Notes: generated by a model not told the origin, from the letters alone. Shown: positions 33,784 through 42,520, counted from the stretch's first letter. The stretch: 51,409 nucleotides of DNA from GCA-020348365 sp964347995 (GCA_964347995.1 CAYGBA010000003.1:1-51409), one strand, 5' to 3'. Program-made: numbers and translations.

Positions 33784-33795
33784 TGTGATATCACA
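33784..33795. promoter_or_regulatory. Perfect 12-bp palindrome TGTGATATCACA
   Basis: The site overlaps the stop codon of the gene at 33791-34282 and lies about 300 bases upstream of the winged-helix gene. It joins the same two hexamers without a spacer. Together with the sites at 33527-33633 it makes eight half sites in under 270 bases, far above chance. Confidence 0.55.
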
Positions 33796-34282
33796 GTTTT
33801 GTTGAAAGAGTCTTTGGCTTAGAAAGTTGTTCTAGACTGGCTTCTAATTCTTCATGTAGTTTGCTCACGATTTTCAAATGTTCATCGTTCGCACCTCTAT
33901 TTTTTAAGATTTCTCTATAGGAAGCTATGTACGTTTTGAGTTTGCTCGCAATTTCTAGGTAAGGATTTAGACTTGTATCTTCAAAGACTCCCAAGTATCC
34001 GAGCAGTAGGATGGTGTATATCGATCGAATGATGTTCTTCCTAGCTTGCCTTAGAGTTCTGTTGAAAGCGCCCCTCGTTACCGTCGAAAGCCGTAGTTTG
34101 GCTTTTTCTTGATATTTTAGTGCCTTTTCGGTTGCATTTTCTGCTAAAATGTCAATTAGCAGAGTTTCTAACTGTGTTTTTGTGAGATGACTATTTTTTG
34201 CCAGCATTCCTACAAACGGGTCGTCCAAAGATCGTTTTAGCCATTTTTGAGTCTTTTCCTTGAAGCTCAATCTACTCACCAA
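33791..34282 (-). CDS. Conserved-looking hypothetical helical protein
   Basis: I do not recognise the family. The 163-residue protein is almost entirely helical and basic. 'LTKTQLETLLIDILAENATEKALKYQEKAKLRLS' is followed by 'TRGAFNRTLRQARKNIIRSIYTILLLGYLGVF', which could be a helix-turn-helix plus a short hydrophobic helix, and the tail is coiled-coil-like. The starts TTG 34282, GTG 34279 and TTG 34270 are all possible. GGTGAG just before 34270 favours the last. A perfect palindrome lies upstream. It is transcribed towards the TGTGAT-flanked winged-helix gene. Confidence 0.65.
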   Translation of the reverse strand: MVSRLSFKEKTQKWLKRSLDDPFVGMLAKNSHLTKTQLETLLIDILAENATEKALKYQEKAKLRLSTVTRGAFNRTLRQARKNIIRSIYTILLLGYLGVFEDTSLNPYLEIASKLKTYIASYREILKNRGANDEHLKIVSKLHEELEASLEQLSKPKTLSTKL

Positions 34283-34306
34283 GAAGTCGTATCGAAAGGA
34301 TACATT

Positions 34307-34318
34307 TTCGTATACGAA
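34307..34318. promoter_or_regulatory. 12-bp palindrome TTCGTATACGAA
   Basis: A perfect palindrome sits 25 bases upstream of the hypothetical gene at 33791-34282 and about 110 bases upstream of the divergent aminotransferase gene. A partial copy, TCGTATCGAAAG, lies just to its left at 34287-34298. It looks like an operator for a dimeric regulator of the minus-strand gene. Confidence 0.45.
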
Positions 34319-34427
34319 CAGGAGAACTCTACTATCTTTTTATGATTGCGAACATTCTAGTATACCTTTGAATAATAAGCACAAATATTTTATGCCCTAA
34401 GGGGGATGAGAGGCTGAGGAAAGTAAG

Positions 34428-35600
34428 GTGTCAAAGAGTTTTGAAATTGCAAGTCGATTTAAAAATATTAAACCCTCTGGTATTCGCCGCCTTTTCTCAC
34501 TGGCACAGGGAGTTCCTGATGTTATAAGTCTGGGGATAGGAGAGCCTGATTTCGTCCCCCCTGCCCATGTTCTCGAGGCAGCCAAAAGAGCTTTAGATGA
34601 AGGCAAAACACATTACACACCTACTACAGGCATTCCCGAACTACGTGAAGCCCTAGCAGAAAAGGCAAAGCGAGATTACGGCTTACCGTATGACCCGAAC
34701 TCCGAGATATTGGTTACCGCCGGGGGGACCGAAGGAATTTTCTTAGCCTTGCTCGCTCTAATAAATTCTGGCGACGAAGTCTTAGTTCCAGATCCTGGTT
34801 TTGTGTGCTATGAACCTGGAGTCTTGATGGCGGGTGGAAGTCCTGTTTCGATGCCTGTGTTTGAGAAGGATAGGTTCCGGCTTAGTGCCGATGTTGTGAT
34901 GTCACTGATCACGGAGAGATCACGTGTGATGATCATAAACACGCCCAACAACCCTACAGGCTCGGTCTTGTCCTATGATGACATTGTTAGACTGGCAAAG
35001 CTTGCTGTAGAGCGTGATTTGATTGTGATTTCTGATGAGGTTTACGAAAAGATCACATATGACGGCGCCGAGCATCACTGTTTGGCTACCTTCCCGGGGA
35101 TGCGTGAGCGCACGATTGTTACGAATTCATTTTCGAAGACCTATGCCATGACGGGCCTCCGTGTTGGCTACGCTTTTGGTCCTGAGAAATTGATCTCCGC
35201 CATGATGCATGCTCATCAGTATATAACCGCGTGTGTGAATGGACCCGCCCAATACGCTGCCGTAGCAGCTTTGGAAGGACCACAGAAGTTCGTGGGGGAA
35301 ATGGTCATGCAGTTTGACAGACGACGCCGACTTCTTCATTCGAGGCTGAATGAAATTGGAGGCTTCAGCTTTTCCATTCCTGAGGGCGCCTTTTATGCGT
35401 TCGTCAACATAGAAGAATTTGAGAAGCAGTCTGAAAAGATTTCAGAGCATCTCCTCAGAAAGGGGAAGGTTGTGACCGTGCCTGGCTCTGCTTTTGGCAG
35501 GCATGGCGAGCGATACTTAAGATTTTCATATGCCACAGCGTATGAGAAAATAGAGGAAGCGTTAAATCGGATAGAAAAGATTGCTGGAGATCTTATGTAA
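34428..35600 (+). CDS. Aspartate/aromatic aminotransferase family enzyme (class I PLP)
   Basis: This is a fold-type I PLP aminotransferase. The Schiff-base lysine is K237 in 'NSFSKTYAMTGLRVGY'. 'TPNNPTGS' and 'SDEVYE' hold the cofactor ring, and 'LRFSYAT' near residue 366 carries the carboxylate-binding Arg. It resembles archaeal aspartate transaminases, but the amino-acid specificity cannot be read from sequence alone. The start is GTG at 34428 behind GAGGAAAG, with an AT-rich TATA-like region at 34382-34392. Its stop overlaps the convergent gene by eight bases. Confidence 0.92.
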   Translation: MSKSFEIASRFKNIKPSGIRRLFSLAQGVPDVISLGIGEPDFVPPAHVLEAAKRALDEGKTHYTPTTGIPELREALAEKAKRDYGLPYDPNSEILVTAGGTEGIFLALLALINSGDEVLVPDPGFVCYEPGVLMAGGSPVSMPVFEKDRFRLSADVVMSLITERSRVMIINTPNNPTGSVLSYDDIVRLAKLAVERDLIVISDEVYEKITYDGAEHHCLATFPGMRERTIVTNSFSKTYAMTGLRVGYAFGPEKLISAMMHAHQYITACVNGPAQYAAVAALEGPQKFVGEMVMQFDRRRRLLHSRLNEIGGFSFSIPEGAFYAFVNIEEFEKQSEKISEHLLRKGKVVTVPGSAFGRHGERYLRFSYATAYEKIEEALNRIEKIAGDLM

Positions 35601-35925
35601 GGATTTGACCCTTTTCTAATATTTCTCCCAGTTCTGCCTCGACTTCGAAGGTATCTCTCGACGTTTCGATGAGTTGATGTGTCGCGTATCCTTCTTTGCG
35701 TTGTTCTTCCGTCAATGCTTTCATTTTCAGTTCTTGAGCTTTGATGTTAGGATGAGTTTTAAGGGTGATGTATGCTCGTGAGATGTTTGCTATCGTCGCT
35801 TCTTGAAAGATTAAAATTGTTCCGTCTCTCAATTTCAGACAGATCCGCAGGTGTTTGTGGCTATTAGGTACTGCGATGAGCACTTTTTCCAAGCCTTCAT
35901 TTCTGATGATGTGGATTTTGTCCAT
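35593..35925 (-). CDS. Hypothetical protein, 110 residues
   Basis: No family is recognised. The first half is beta-rich ('KVLIAVPNSHKHLRICLKLRDGTILIFQEATIANISRAYITLKTHP') and the second half is charged and helical. There is no signal peptide, membrane segment or cysteine pattern. The gene starts nine bases after the nitrilase-family stop on the same strand, so it is probably the last gene of a nadE-nitrilase transcript. Coding status is supported by length, composition and this spacing. Confidence 0.65.
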   Translation of the reverse strand: MDKIHIIRNEGLEKVLIAVPNSHKHLRICLKLRDGTILIFQEATIANISRAYITLKTHPNIKAQELKMKALTEEQRKEGYATHQLIETSRDTFEVEAELGEILEKGQILT

Positions 35926-35934
35926 GTTGAGGCC

Positions 35935-36768
35935 TCACAGGTCTTCTGTATGCGTCTTCAATGAGTCGAAAAATTCGGGTCTCAAGTCGCGAAGTGTTGG
36001 GACAAAGGTTTCTATTCGTTTCAAATCACTGTAGTCAACTTCACCCGTCACCAGATCTTCCTCATCATATTTCGCTTGCGCAATAATGTGACCGCTTGGG
36101 GCTATTATCCTGCTGCCTCCCCAGAATTGTAGTCCATCTTCAATACCGACTAGGTTGGTATAAGCCAGAAAGACCGTGTTTTCCATGGCTCTGGCAGCCG
36201 TGAAGACTTCGAAGAACTTCCGTCGCACTGCTGGGGATGCTGATATGCAGATGATTAATTGAGCGCCCTTCAACCTCAGTAGGCGGGATATTTCAGGGAA
36301 GAATATATCGTAGCAAATTGTGAGACCAACTCTTCCGATGTCTGTTTCAAAGACTGGCAGTTGGTATCCTGGTCTGAAATAGCGTTTCTCTTCGAAGACA
36401 CTGTGCGTTGGTAGTTGCGACTTTCTATATTTGCCAATAAGTCCTCTTGGACCCAGCAGAACCGCAGCATTGTAAATAACGCCGCGGGTTTTCTCGCTAT
36501 GCTCGAGCATCCCGAAAACCATGTGTATGTTTTCCTTTCTTGCAACCTGTTCTAGGGAATTTACAGATGGTCCGGGAATCTTCTCTGCTAGATTATAAGT
36601 AAGGTCGCGAGTTTGGTAGCCTGTAAGGGAAAGCTCAGGAAAGACGAGAAGGTCAGCGCCCTTCTCTCTCGCCTTTTTAGCATGCTTCTTCATCAAATCT
36701 ATATTATGCTTCTTATCTCCTACTTTGCAATTGATTTGCGCTACGGCTACGTTAATCTTCCTTAGCAT
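35935..36768 (-). CDS. Nitrilase-family carbon-nitrogen hydrolase
   Basis: The Glu-Lys-Cys triad is complete: E45 in 'FPELSLTGY', K116 in 'KYRKSQLP', C152 in 'LTICYDIFFPE'. Such enzymes release ammonia or amines from amides. The gene lies 45 bases downstream of nadE on the same strand. In glutamine-dependent NAD+ synthetases a domain of this family forms the glutaminase part, so it could be a separate ammonia-supplying subunit for NadE. Other nitrilase-family substrates remain possible. GAGGAGA precedes the ATG. Confidence 0.9.
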   Translation of the reverse strand: MLRKINVAVAQINCKVGDKKHNIDLMKKHAKKAREKGADLLVFPELSLTGYQTRDLTYNLAEKIPGPSVNSLEQVARKENIHMVFGMLEHSEKTRGVIYNAAVLLGPRGLIGKYRKSQLPTHSVFEEKRYFRPGYQLPVFETDIGRVGLTICYDIFFPEISRLLRLKGAQLIICISASPAVRRKFFEVFTAARAMENTVFLAYTNLVGIEDGLQFWGGSRIIAPSGHIIAQAKYDEEDLVTGEVDYSDLKRIETFVPTLRDLRPEFFDSLKTHTEDL

Positions 36769-36813
36769 ATACGTCTCCTCACAAGTCTTATAAAATCTCT
36801 TATGGGAAAAGGC

Positions 36814-37656
36814 TTATTGTGTTGTGTAAGGGACTCTAAAATCTGCTCCAACTGTTCTGTATGCAAGCTTTGGGGTCAAGGGTCCGCGCCTCTTGTGTTC
36901 AGTGACTAACCATCTCTTTCTGATCTCTTCAACCCGCGTTACGGGCAGCTTAAGCTGTTCAGCTATCTCTTTAGGTGTCATAAACCGCTCCAGACCGAAG
37001 AGAATTAGGTCTAGCGTTTCATATTTGATGCCTAGTTCCTGCTCTGCCAGTTGGCCTGGCCAAAGCCTTGGAGTGGACGGCTTTTTGGCTATTTCTGGAG
37101 GAACGCCTATGTAGAGTGCCAGTTGCCTCACTTGTGTCTTGTAGAGATCCATTAAAGGGGATATGTCGGCGGCGATGTCTCCCCACTTTGTGAAGTATCC
37201 TATCATGGTTTCGGATTTGTCCGAGCTGCCACAGACTATTCTATTAAGTCTGTTTGCGTAATAGTAAAGAAAGACCATCCTCATTCTGGCCTTCAGGTTT
37301 CCCTTGCTAATCTTGTCCTGTTCCTCGTATATGGGAAGAGAATGATAACATACTTTAAGGAGGGATGAGATATCGATGATTTCTAGATCGAAACCAAACT
37401 TTTCTGCAACCATCTTGGTATGCTTGGCATCATCGGCGCTTTGCGTCTCCTCTTCAGGCAAGAATATGCCCAAAACTTTGCTGCCACCAAGAGCCAGCGA
37501 GGAGAGAGCTGCTATTGTACAGCTGTCAACTCCGCCTGAAATGTTCAGAACAACGCCTGTAGCGTCACTTTTTTCTACATAATCCATAATAAACCGCTTA
37601 ATTCTGGCCTTGGCTGTTGTTGAGTCTAATTGTAGAACTTCGGTTTTGAGTTTCAA
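36814..37656 (-). CDS. nadE: NAD+ synthase
   Basis: The enzyme makes NAD+ from deamido-NAD+, ATP and ammonia. The PP-loop 'SGGVDS' is at residues 40-45, followed by 'GSSDKSETMIGYFTKWGD' (the deamido-NAD site) and 'PSTPRLWPGQLAEQELG'. There is no fused glutaminase domain, so by itself it would be the ammonia-dependent type. The start is TTG. The following nitrilase-family gene may provide the glutaminase. The window also encodes NAD kinase at 22276-23118. Confidence 0.95.
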   Translation of the reverse strand: MKLKTEVLQLDSTTAKARIKRFIMDYVEKSDATGVVLNISGGVDSCTIAALSSLALGGSKVLGIFLPEEETQSADDAKHTKMVAEKFGFDLEIIDISSLLKVCYHSLPIYEEQDKISKGNLKARMRMVFLYYYANRLNRIVCGSSDKSETMIGYFTKWGDIAADISPLMDLYKTQVRQLALYIGVPPEIAKKPSTPRLWPGQLAEQELGIKYETLDLILFGLERFMTPKEIAEQLKLPVTRVEEIRKRWLVTEHKRRGPLTPKLAYRTVGADFRVPYTTQ

Positions 37657-37744
37657 TGTAGACCCTTGTCTATTCTGTTATCGTTTCTTCTTATTAATTG
37701 ATGTTACAAAGGGTGAGAAGCTGCTTCAAGTAACAGTTGGGCAA

Positions 37745-37753
37745 ATATTTAAA
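37745..37753 (+). promoter_or_regulatory. TATA box for elf1
   Basis: ATATTTAAA at 37745-37753 lies about 75 bases before the elf1 ATG, which places transcription initiation near 37778. A shorter purine-rich ribosome-binding site (GAGGAAT) stands directly before the ATG. Confidence 0.45.
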
Positions 37754-37824
37754 GCAATGCCAACATACTTCAACATGTTGGGGAGCTGTAAGCTAGTTGT
37801 GCTATTAATGACAGAGGAATTGGT

Positions 37825-38067
37825 ATGGGTAGAAGACGAAGAAGGGTGATTCGTATTCCCAAAAGGCAGCTGCCTAGGGTTTACTTATGCCCAAGATGTG
37901 GAAGGGAGACGATTAGAGTCAAGATATTGAAGGAACGAGAGCGCGCGACAGTGCGTTGTGGGAATTGTGGCTTGACTGAGGAGCTTCCAATCGAACCAAC
38001 CTTCAAGAAGATCGATATTTATTGCCGTTTCACGGACAAGTTCTACTCAGGACAAATCAGCACATAG
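37825..38067 (+). CDS. elf1: Transcription elongation factor Elf1
   Basis: Elf1 binds the RNA polymerase clamp region and assists elongation in eukaryotes and many archaea. The basic N-terminal arm (MGRRRRR) and the four-cysteine zinc ribbon C22/C25/C45/C48 ('LCPRCGRETI', 'VRCGNCGL') match the family, as does 'DIYCRFTDKFYSG' at the end. Length of 80 residues is typical. It stands alone between divergent nadE and the GGGP synthase gene. Confidence 0.93.
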   Translation: MGRRRRRVIRIPKRQLPRVYLCPRCGRETIRVKILKERERATVRCGNCGLTEELPIEPTFKKIDIYCRFTDKFYSGQIST

Positions 38068-38227
38068 TGGAAGAGTTGTTTTTCGAAAAAAATGACGGGC
38101 ATTGGTTCCATTTTACATTAGGTACTTCGAGAAGTGAAGATGCCGAGGAAGCTCGAAACCCGTTAAAGCCTGTGATTTTGCGGCTACATCCGTTCTCAAA
38201 CATGAACACAGGCACTCGTGGGCAAGC

Positions 38228-38234
38228 ATATATA
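38228..38234 (+). promoter_or_regulatory. TATA box for GGGP synthase
   Basis: ATATATA at 38228-38234 would start transcription close to 38258, giving a leader of only about eight bases before the TTG start codon at 38266. Confidence 0.45.
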
Positions 38235-38265
38235 CTTTGAAGTGCGAAATGAGAAGGGATAGCCC

Positions 38266-39009
38266 TTGATTGGTCGTGTAGAGCGATACTTGCTGGATAA
38301 GATTCAGGAGGACGGAGCGATCCACATCACCCTCATAGATCCCGAGAAAGTATCTCCTGAATCCGCATCTCACATAGCTGAGGAAGCCGAGGCTTCAGAG
38401 ACAGCCGCGATAATGGTCGGGGGCTCCACTTCTGTCTCTACTTCAGATTTGGACAAAACCGTTAGAGCAGTAAAGAAAGGTGTAGAGATCCCGGTAATCC
38501 TTTTCCCGAACAACGTAACTGGGATCAGCCAATACGCCGACGCTATATGGTTCATGTCGCTCCTCAATTCAGTAGACCCGTACTTTATCATAGGGGCACA
38601 GGTCTTAGGCGCCCCGCTGGTCAAGAAATATGGCCTAGAGGCGATTCCACTAGGTTACATTGTAGTTGGAGCAGGAGCAGCTGTAGGCGTCATCGGGCGG
38701 GCCACGCCTATCCCATATGGGAGACCTGAACTCGCGGTTGCACATGCATTGGCAGCACAGTACCTTGGGATGCGATTTGTATATTTAGAAGGCGGGTCTG
38801 GAGCCAAAAATCCAGTGCCAAAGGAGATGATAAGACTGGTCAAGTCTACGGTTGAAGTTCCACTAGTCGTGGGGGGTGGCATCAAGACTGGTGAGCAGAT
38901 GAAGAGCGTCGTTGATGCTGGTGCAGACGTTGTTGTCACTGGGAACGTGACAGAGGAATCTATGGTTAAAGACAAGGTTAAGGAACTTGTGAGAAGCATT
39001 AAGAGTTGA
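38266..39009 (+). CDS. gggps: Geranylgeranylglyceryl phosphate synthase
   Basis: The enzyme makes the first ether bond of archaeal membrane lipids, joining geranylgeranyl diphosphate to sn-glycerol-1-phosphate. The TIM-barrel signatures are 'HITLIDPEKV', 'IMVGGSTSV', 'LFPNNVTGIS', 'YIVVGAGAAVGVIGRATPIP', 'VYLEGGSGA' and the phosphate loop 'VVGGGIKTGEQ'. The start is TTG at 38266 behind a purine-rich GAGAAGGGAT. It precedes the PolD large-subunit gene by about 100 bases. Confidence 0.95.
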   Translation: MIGRVERYLLDKIQEDGAIHITLIDPEKVSPESASHIAEEAEASETAAIMVGGSTSVSTSDLDKTVRAVKKGVEIPVILFPNNVTGISQYADAIWFMSLLNSVDPYFIIGAQVLGAPLVKKYGLEAIPLGYIVVGAGAAVGVIGRATPIPYGRPELAVAHALAAQYLGMRFVYLEGGSGAKNPVPKEMIRLVKSTVEVPLVVGGGIKTGEQMKSVVDAGADVVVTGNVTEESMVKDKVKELVRSIKS

Positions 39010-39106
39010 CTTGTAGAGTCCTTGTCAGGTAATCCTTCACTTTTTATTCGTTCGTGTTGGAAAAACTGAAAATCCACCTGATAGAGTGTTACTTGGGAGG
39101 ACCACT

Positions 39107-42100
39107 TTGGGCATCAAGATGAGTGAAGGGTATAAGGGTTATGTTTCTTCTTTAGGGGATAGACTAGCAGAGATATACAAGATTGCGAAAGAGGCTAGGA
39201 AAAAGGGGGTAGACCCCGCCCTCATTCCTGAGCCTGCGGTGGCAAAAGACTTGGCTGAGCTTGTTGAGGGATTGGTCGGTCCTCAACGTGTCGCCGAGAG
39301 CATAAGAGAGTTAAGCGGGAAGCTGCCGAGAGAAGAGCTTGCATTCAAGATAGCTCAAGAGATTGTCTATGGGAAATTCGGGCACTTGGAGGCTCCTGAA
39401 GCGGCTGAACAGGCCATCAGGACCGCCCTTGCCATACTGACCGAGGGAATTACCGCCGCACCCCTGCAGGGTGTGCCCCGAGTCTCCATAAAGTATAATC
39501 CCGATCAGACAAAATATCTCGCAATCTATTACGCTGGTCCGATACGGGCAGCAGGCGGTACAGGGCAGGCCCTGACCTTGGTGATTGGTGATTTTGTTCG
39601 AAAGTTGCTTGGGCTTGATCGCTATAAGCCAACCCCCGAGGAGGTCGGGCGATTTGTTGAAGAGGTACGGCTCTATGAACGGGCAGTGTCACGGTTTCAG
39701 TATCACGTCTCTGACGAAGAATTGCGAAGAGCTATCCAATTCATTCCAGTGGAGGCTACGGGCACTCAGTCCAATCCAGTTGAGGTTTCATCCTTCCGCA
39801 ATCTGCCACGCATAGAGACAAACCGCGTGAGAGGCGGCGCCCTGCTGGTCGTAAACGATGGGGTTGTCGGGCGTTCCGCAAAAGTCTGGACGATAGTAGA
39901 GAAACTGGGAATCGAGGGATGGGACTGGCTGAAGAATGTGCGGAAGATCAAAGAAATGAAGACAGCGGGGTTCATGGAGGATGTCATTGCTGGTCGCCCG
40001 ATCTTCTCATTCCCGTCGAGGCGTGGAGGCTTCAGGCTTCGCTACGGAAGAGCTCGCAACACCGGTCTGGCAGCAGTAGGTTTACACCCAGCGACTATGG
40101 TGATTCTTCAAGGCTTCCTAGCTGCTGGAACCCAGCTACGCCTTGAGGGTCCAGGGAAGGGAGGGGTCGTTGTCCCCGTGGACACCATAGAGCCACCCAT
40201 AGTCCGCCTAAGAGACGGGTCCGTTGTGCGCGTTTCTATGCAGAATCTTGAAGAGATAAGGAACGTCGTTGACAGGATTCTTTTTCTAGGTGACATTTTG
40301 ATAGGGTTCGGTGACTTCTTGTACAACAACAAGCCTCTTCTCCCTTCTGGTTTCACAGAAGACTGGTGGTGTGCAGAACTCCATGCAGCTGTAAAACAGA
40401 CGTTCAACGGCGATTTGGATGCGGCAGCAACAGCAGCGAAGATGTCTGTGACACGGCTCGAAGAAATTTTAGGAGATCCCTTTGGAAACAAACCCGTTGC
40501 CGAGGAAGCCATGTCACTGGCCCTAATGTTCGAGGCGCCTCTACATCCGTTCTTCACATATTTGTGGTCAGGCGTCTCTTCTGAGGAGCTCAGAGGGTTG
40601 AGGCAGTGGCTTTTGGGTTCTGATACCCGGAGTGAGAATGAGAGAATCACTGAAGTGATTGGTGTGATGGAAGAATCGGTGAAGCGGTTACTTGAGAGGA
40701 TATGCTTGCCACATTTGGTTACGGAAAATAGTATTAAAATAGATGGTGGAGACGCCGACATATTCAGCTTTTGTTTGGGGCTGCAGTCTCCTGAGCGGGA
40801 AATAGATGAGGAAAAATCAGTGCTTGAAAACATCGAAAGGCTCTCTGGCGTATCTGTTAAAGAGAAGGCTCCCACGCTTGTAGGTGCCCGGATGGGGCGC
40901 CCTGAAAAGGCGAAGAGGCGTGAGATGAGGCCCATGGTTCATGCTCTCTTTCCCGCTGGAATGGCTGGTGGTCCTCGTCGTGATCTGGTGAGTGCGGCTG
41001 AAAAGGGTTTGATTGAGGTTGAACTTGTGAAGAGGCGGTGCCCAAAGTGTCACGAAATAACCTTCAAAGCTTTGTGTGAAAGATGCGGGGTTGAAACTGT
41101 TCTTGAGAGAGTCTGTCCTAGGTGTGGCAGGGTCTTGGAGGAACGTCTCTGTCCCGTGTGTAAGGTTTCTACTAGAAGCTATAAGAAGCAAACAATCAAT
41201 GTGAAGGAGTTTGTGGATGAGGCCTGTAAGGGGCTGAGTATTCCTATTCCTGGGCTTGTGAAGGGTGTTAGGGGTTTGATGAATGAGACGAAGACTGCGG
41301 AGGTGCTTGAGAAGGGTATACTACGAGCAAAGTACGACCTCTCTGTCTTTAAGGATGGGACAATACGATTCGACGCCACGAACGCTCCGTTGACACACTT
41401 TAGGGCGAGGGAGATCGGCGTTTCTGTACATAAGCTTAGGCAGCTGGGTTACTCTCATGACGTTGGCGGAGAGCCGCTTACTAGTTCTGACCAGACCTGT
41501 GAACTGAAGGTGCAGGATGTTGTTGTCCCGATGGAATGTGTGGAATATTTTGTTGGTGTGGCCGGTTTTCTTGATGAGTTGCTTGAGAAGGTGTATGAGC
41601 TTCCTGCATTCTACAATGTTAAGGGAGTTGGGGATTTGGTTGGTCACCTGGTTGTGGGTTTGGCGCCTCACACCTCTGTTGGCATTCTCGGGCGGATTAT
41701 AGGGTTCACGCCTCTGAGTGTTTGTTATGCTCATCCCTTGTGGCATTCGGCGAAGCGTAGGGACTGTGATGGCGATGAGGACGCTTTGATGCTTGCCTTG
41801 GATACAGTACTGAACTTTTCTAAGGCCTTTCTGCCTGCTCAGACAGGTGGAATAATGGACGCTCCGCTTTTTATCATTCCAGTTGTGAATCCTCTGGAGG
41901 TGCAGAGGCAGGCTCACGAGGTTGATGTTGCATCGGCCTACTCCGTGGAGTTCTACGAGAAGACCGTCCAGGGCTCATCTTCGCGAAATGTCAGGGGGCT
42001 CATGGACTTGGTTGAGCATAGATTGAACACTGAGGCGCAATTTGAGGGCTTCGGCTACACTGTGCCTGTTTCGGATATCAATACGGGCAACCGTGAGAGC

Positions 42101-42520
42101 ATGTATAAGAAATTGGGGCGGATGACAGAGAAGTTGGGTGGCCAGTTGATGTTGGCGGAGAAGATTGATGCTGTTGATGTGAAAACCGTTGCTCAGAAAG
42201 TTCTCACCACACATTTCATTCGGGACATTATGGGTAATCTCCGTGCGTTCACGACTCAAAACTTTCGATGCAAGAACTGCAACAGGAAGTTCAGAAGATT
42301 ACCGCTTGAGGGGAGGTGTCCCAGGTGTGGTGAAGACTTGACGTTAACGGTCTATCGCGGTGGAATTGAGAAGTACTTGGATGCGGCGCGCAAGCTCGTC
42401 AGGAGATATGGGCTTTCTGACTATTATGCTCAGAGGCTTTCGCTGGTGGATGATGAGATTCGGTTGCTTTTTGAGGGTGATAAACCGAAGCAAATCAGCC
42501 TAAGAGATTTTATGGCCTGA
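39107..42520 (+). CDS. dp2: DNA polymerase D large catalytic subunit (DP2)
   Basis: DP2 is the polymerase of archaeal PolD, whose double-psi barrel core resembles that of RNA polymerase. The N-terminal 'YYAGPIRAAGGTGQA' and the catalytic 'HPLWHSAKRRDCDGDEDALML' (Asp residues near 885-890) are intact. Cysteine clusters appear in 'RRCPKCHEI...CERCG...CPRCG...CPVCK' and again near the C terminus. The last residues 'KQISLRDFMA' look like a PCNA-binding PIP box. No intein interrupts the active site, a common insertion place in DP2. I chose TTG at 39107, six bases after GGGAGG. GTG at 39086 and ATG at 39119 are also in frame. Confidence 0.97.
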   Translation: MGIKMSEGYKGYVSSLGDRLAEIYKIAKEARKKGVDPALIPEPAVAKDLAELVEGLVGPQRVAESIRELSGKLPREELAFKIAQEIVYGKFGHLEAPEAAEQAIRTALAILTEGITAAPLQGVPRVSIKYNPDQTKYLAIYYAGPIRAAGGTGQALTLVIGDFVRKLLGLDRYKPTPEEVGRFVEEVRLYERAVSRFQYHVSDEELRRAIQFIPVEATGTQSNPVEVSSFRNLPRIETNRVRGGALLVVNDGVVGRSAKVWTIVEKLGIEGWDWLKNVRKIKEMKTAGFMEDVIAGRPIFSFPSRRGGFRLRYGRARNTGLAAVGLHPATMVILQGFLAAGTQLRLEGPGKGGVVVPVDTIEPPIVRLRDGSVVRVSMQNLEEIRNVVDRILFLGDILIGFGDFLYNNKPLLPSGFTEDWWCAELHAAVKQTFNGDLDAAATAAKMSVTRLEEILGDPFGNKPVAEEAMSLALMFEAPLHPFFTYLWSGVSSEELRGLRQWLLGSDTRSENERITEVIGVMEESVKRLLERICLPHLVTENSIKIDGGDADIFSFCLGLQSPEREIDEEKSVLENIERLSGVSVKEKAPTLVGARMGRPEKAKRREMRPMVHALFPAGMAGGPRRDLVSAAEKGLIEVELVKRRCPKCHEITFKALCERCGVETVLERVCPRCGRVLEERLCPVCKVSTRSYKKQTINVKEFVDEACKGLSIPIPGLVKGVRGLMNETKTAEVLEKGILRAKYDLSVFKDGTIRFDATNAPLTHFRAREIGVSVHKLRQLGYSHDVGGEPLTSSDQTCELKVQDVVVPMECVEYFVGVAGFLDELLEKVYELPAFYNVKGVGDLVGHLVVGLAPHTSVGILGRIIGFTPLSVCYAHPLWHSAKRRDCDGDEDALMLALDTVLNFSKAFLPAQTGGIMDAPLFIIPVVNPLEVQRQAHEVDVASAYSVEFYEKTVQGSSSRNVRGLMDLVEHRLNTEAQFEGFGYTVPVSDINTGNRESMYKKLGRMTEKLGGQLMLAEKIDAVDVKTVAQKVLTTHFIRDIMGNLRAFTTQNFRCKNCNRKFRRLPLEGRCPRCGEDLTLTVYRGGIEKYLDAARKLVRRYGLSDYYAQRLSLVDDEIRLLFEGDKPKQISLRDFMA

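Noticed and set aside
24978..34427. Integrated plasmid or virus bounded by the tRNA-Ser gene and carrying its own Orc1/Cdc6, NurA and HerA
   Set aside because: The stretch also contains the PolD small subunit and a PhoU regulator. No integrase, capsid gene or repeated tRNA end is visible, and HerA/NurA lengths are those of chromosomal copies.
40108..40935. Minus-strand frame of 275 codons inside dp2
   Set aside because: Serine-rich antisense shadow of a clearly conserved polymerase gene.
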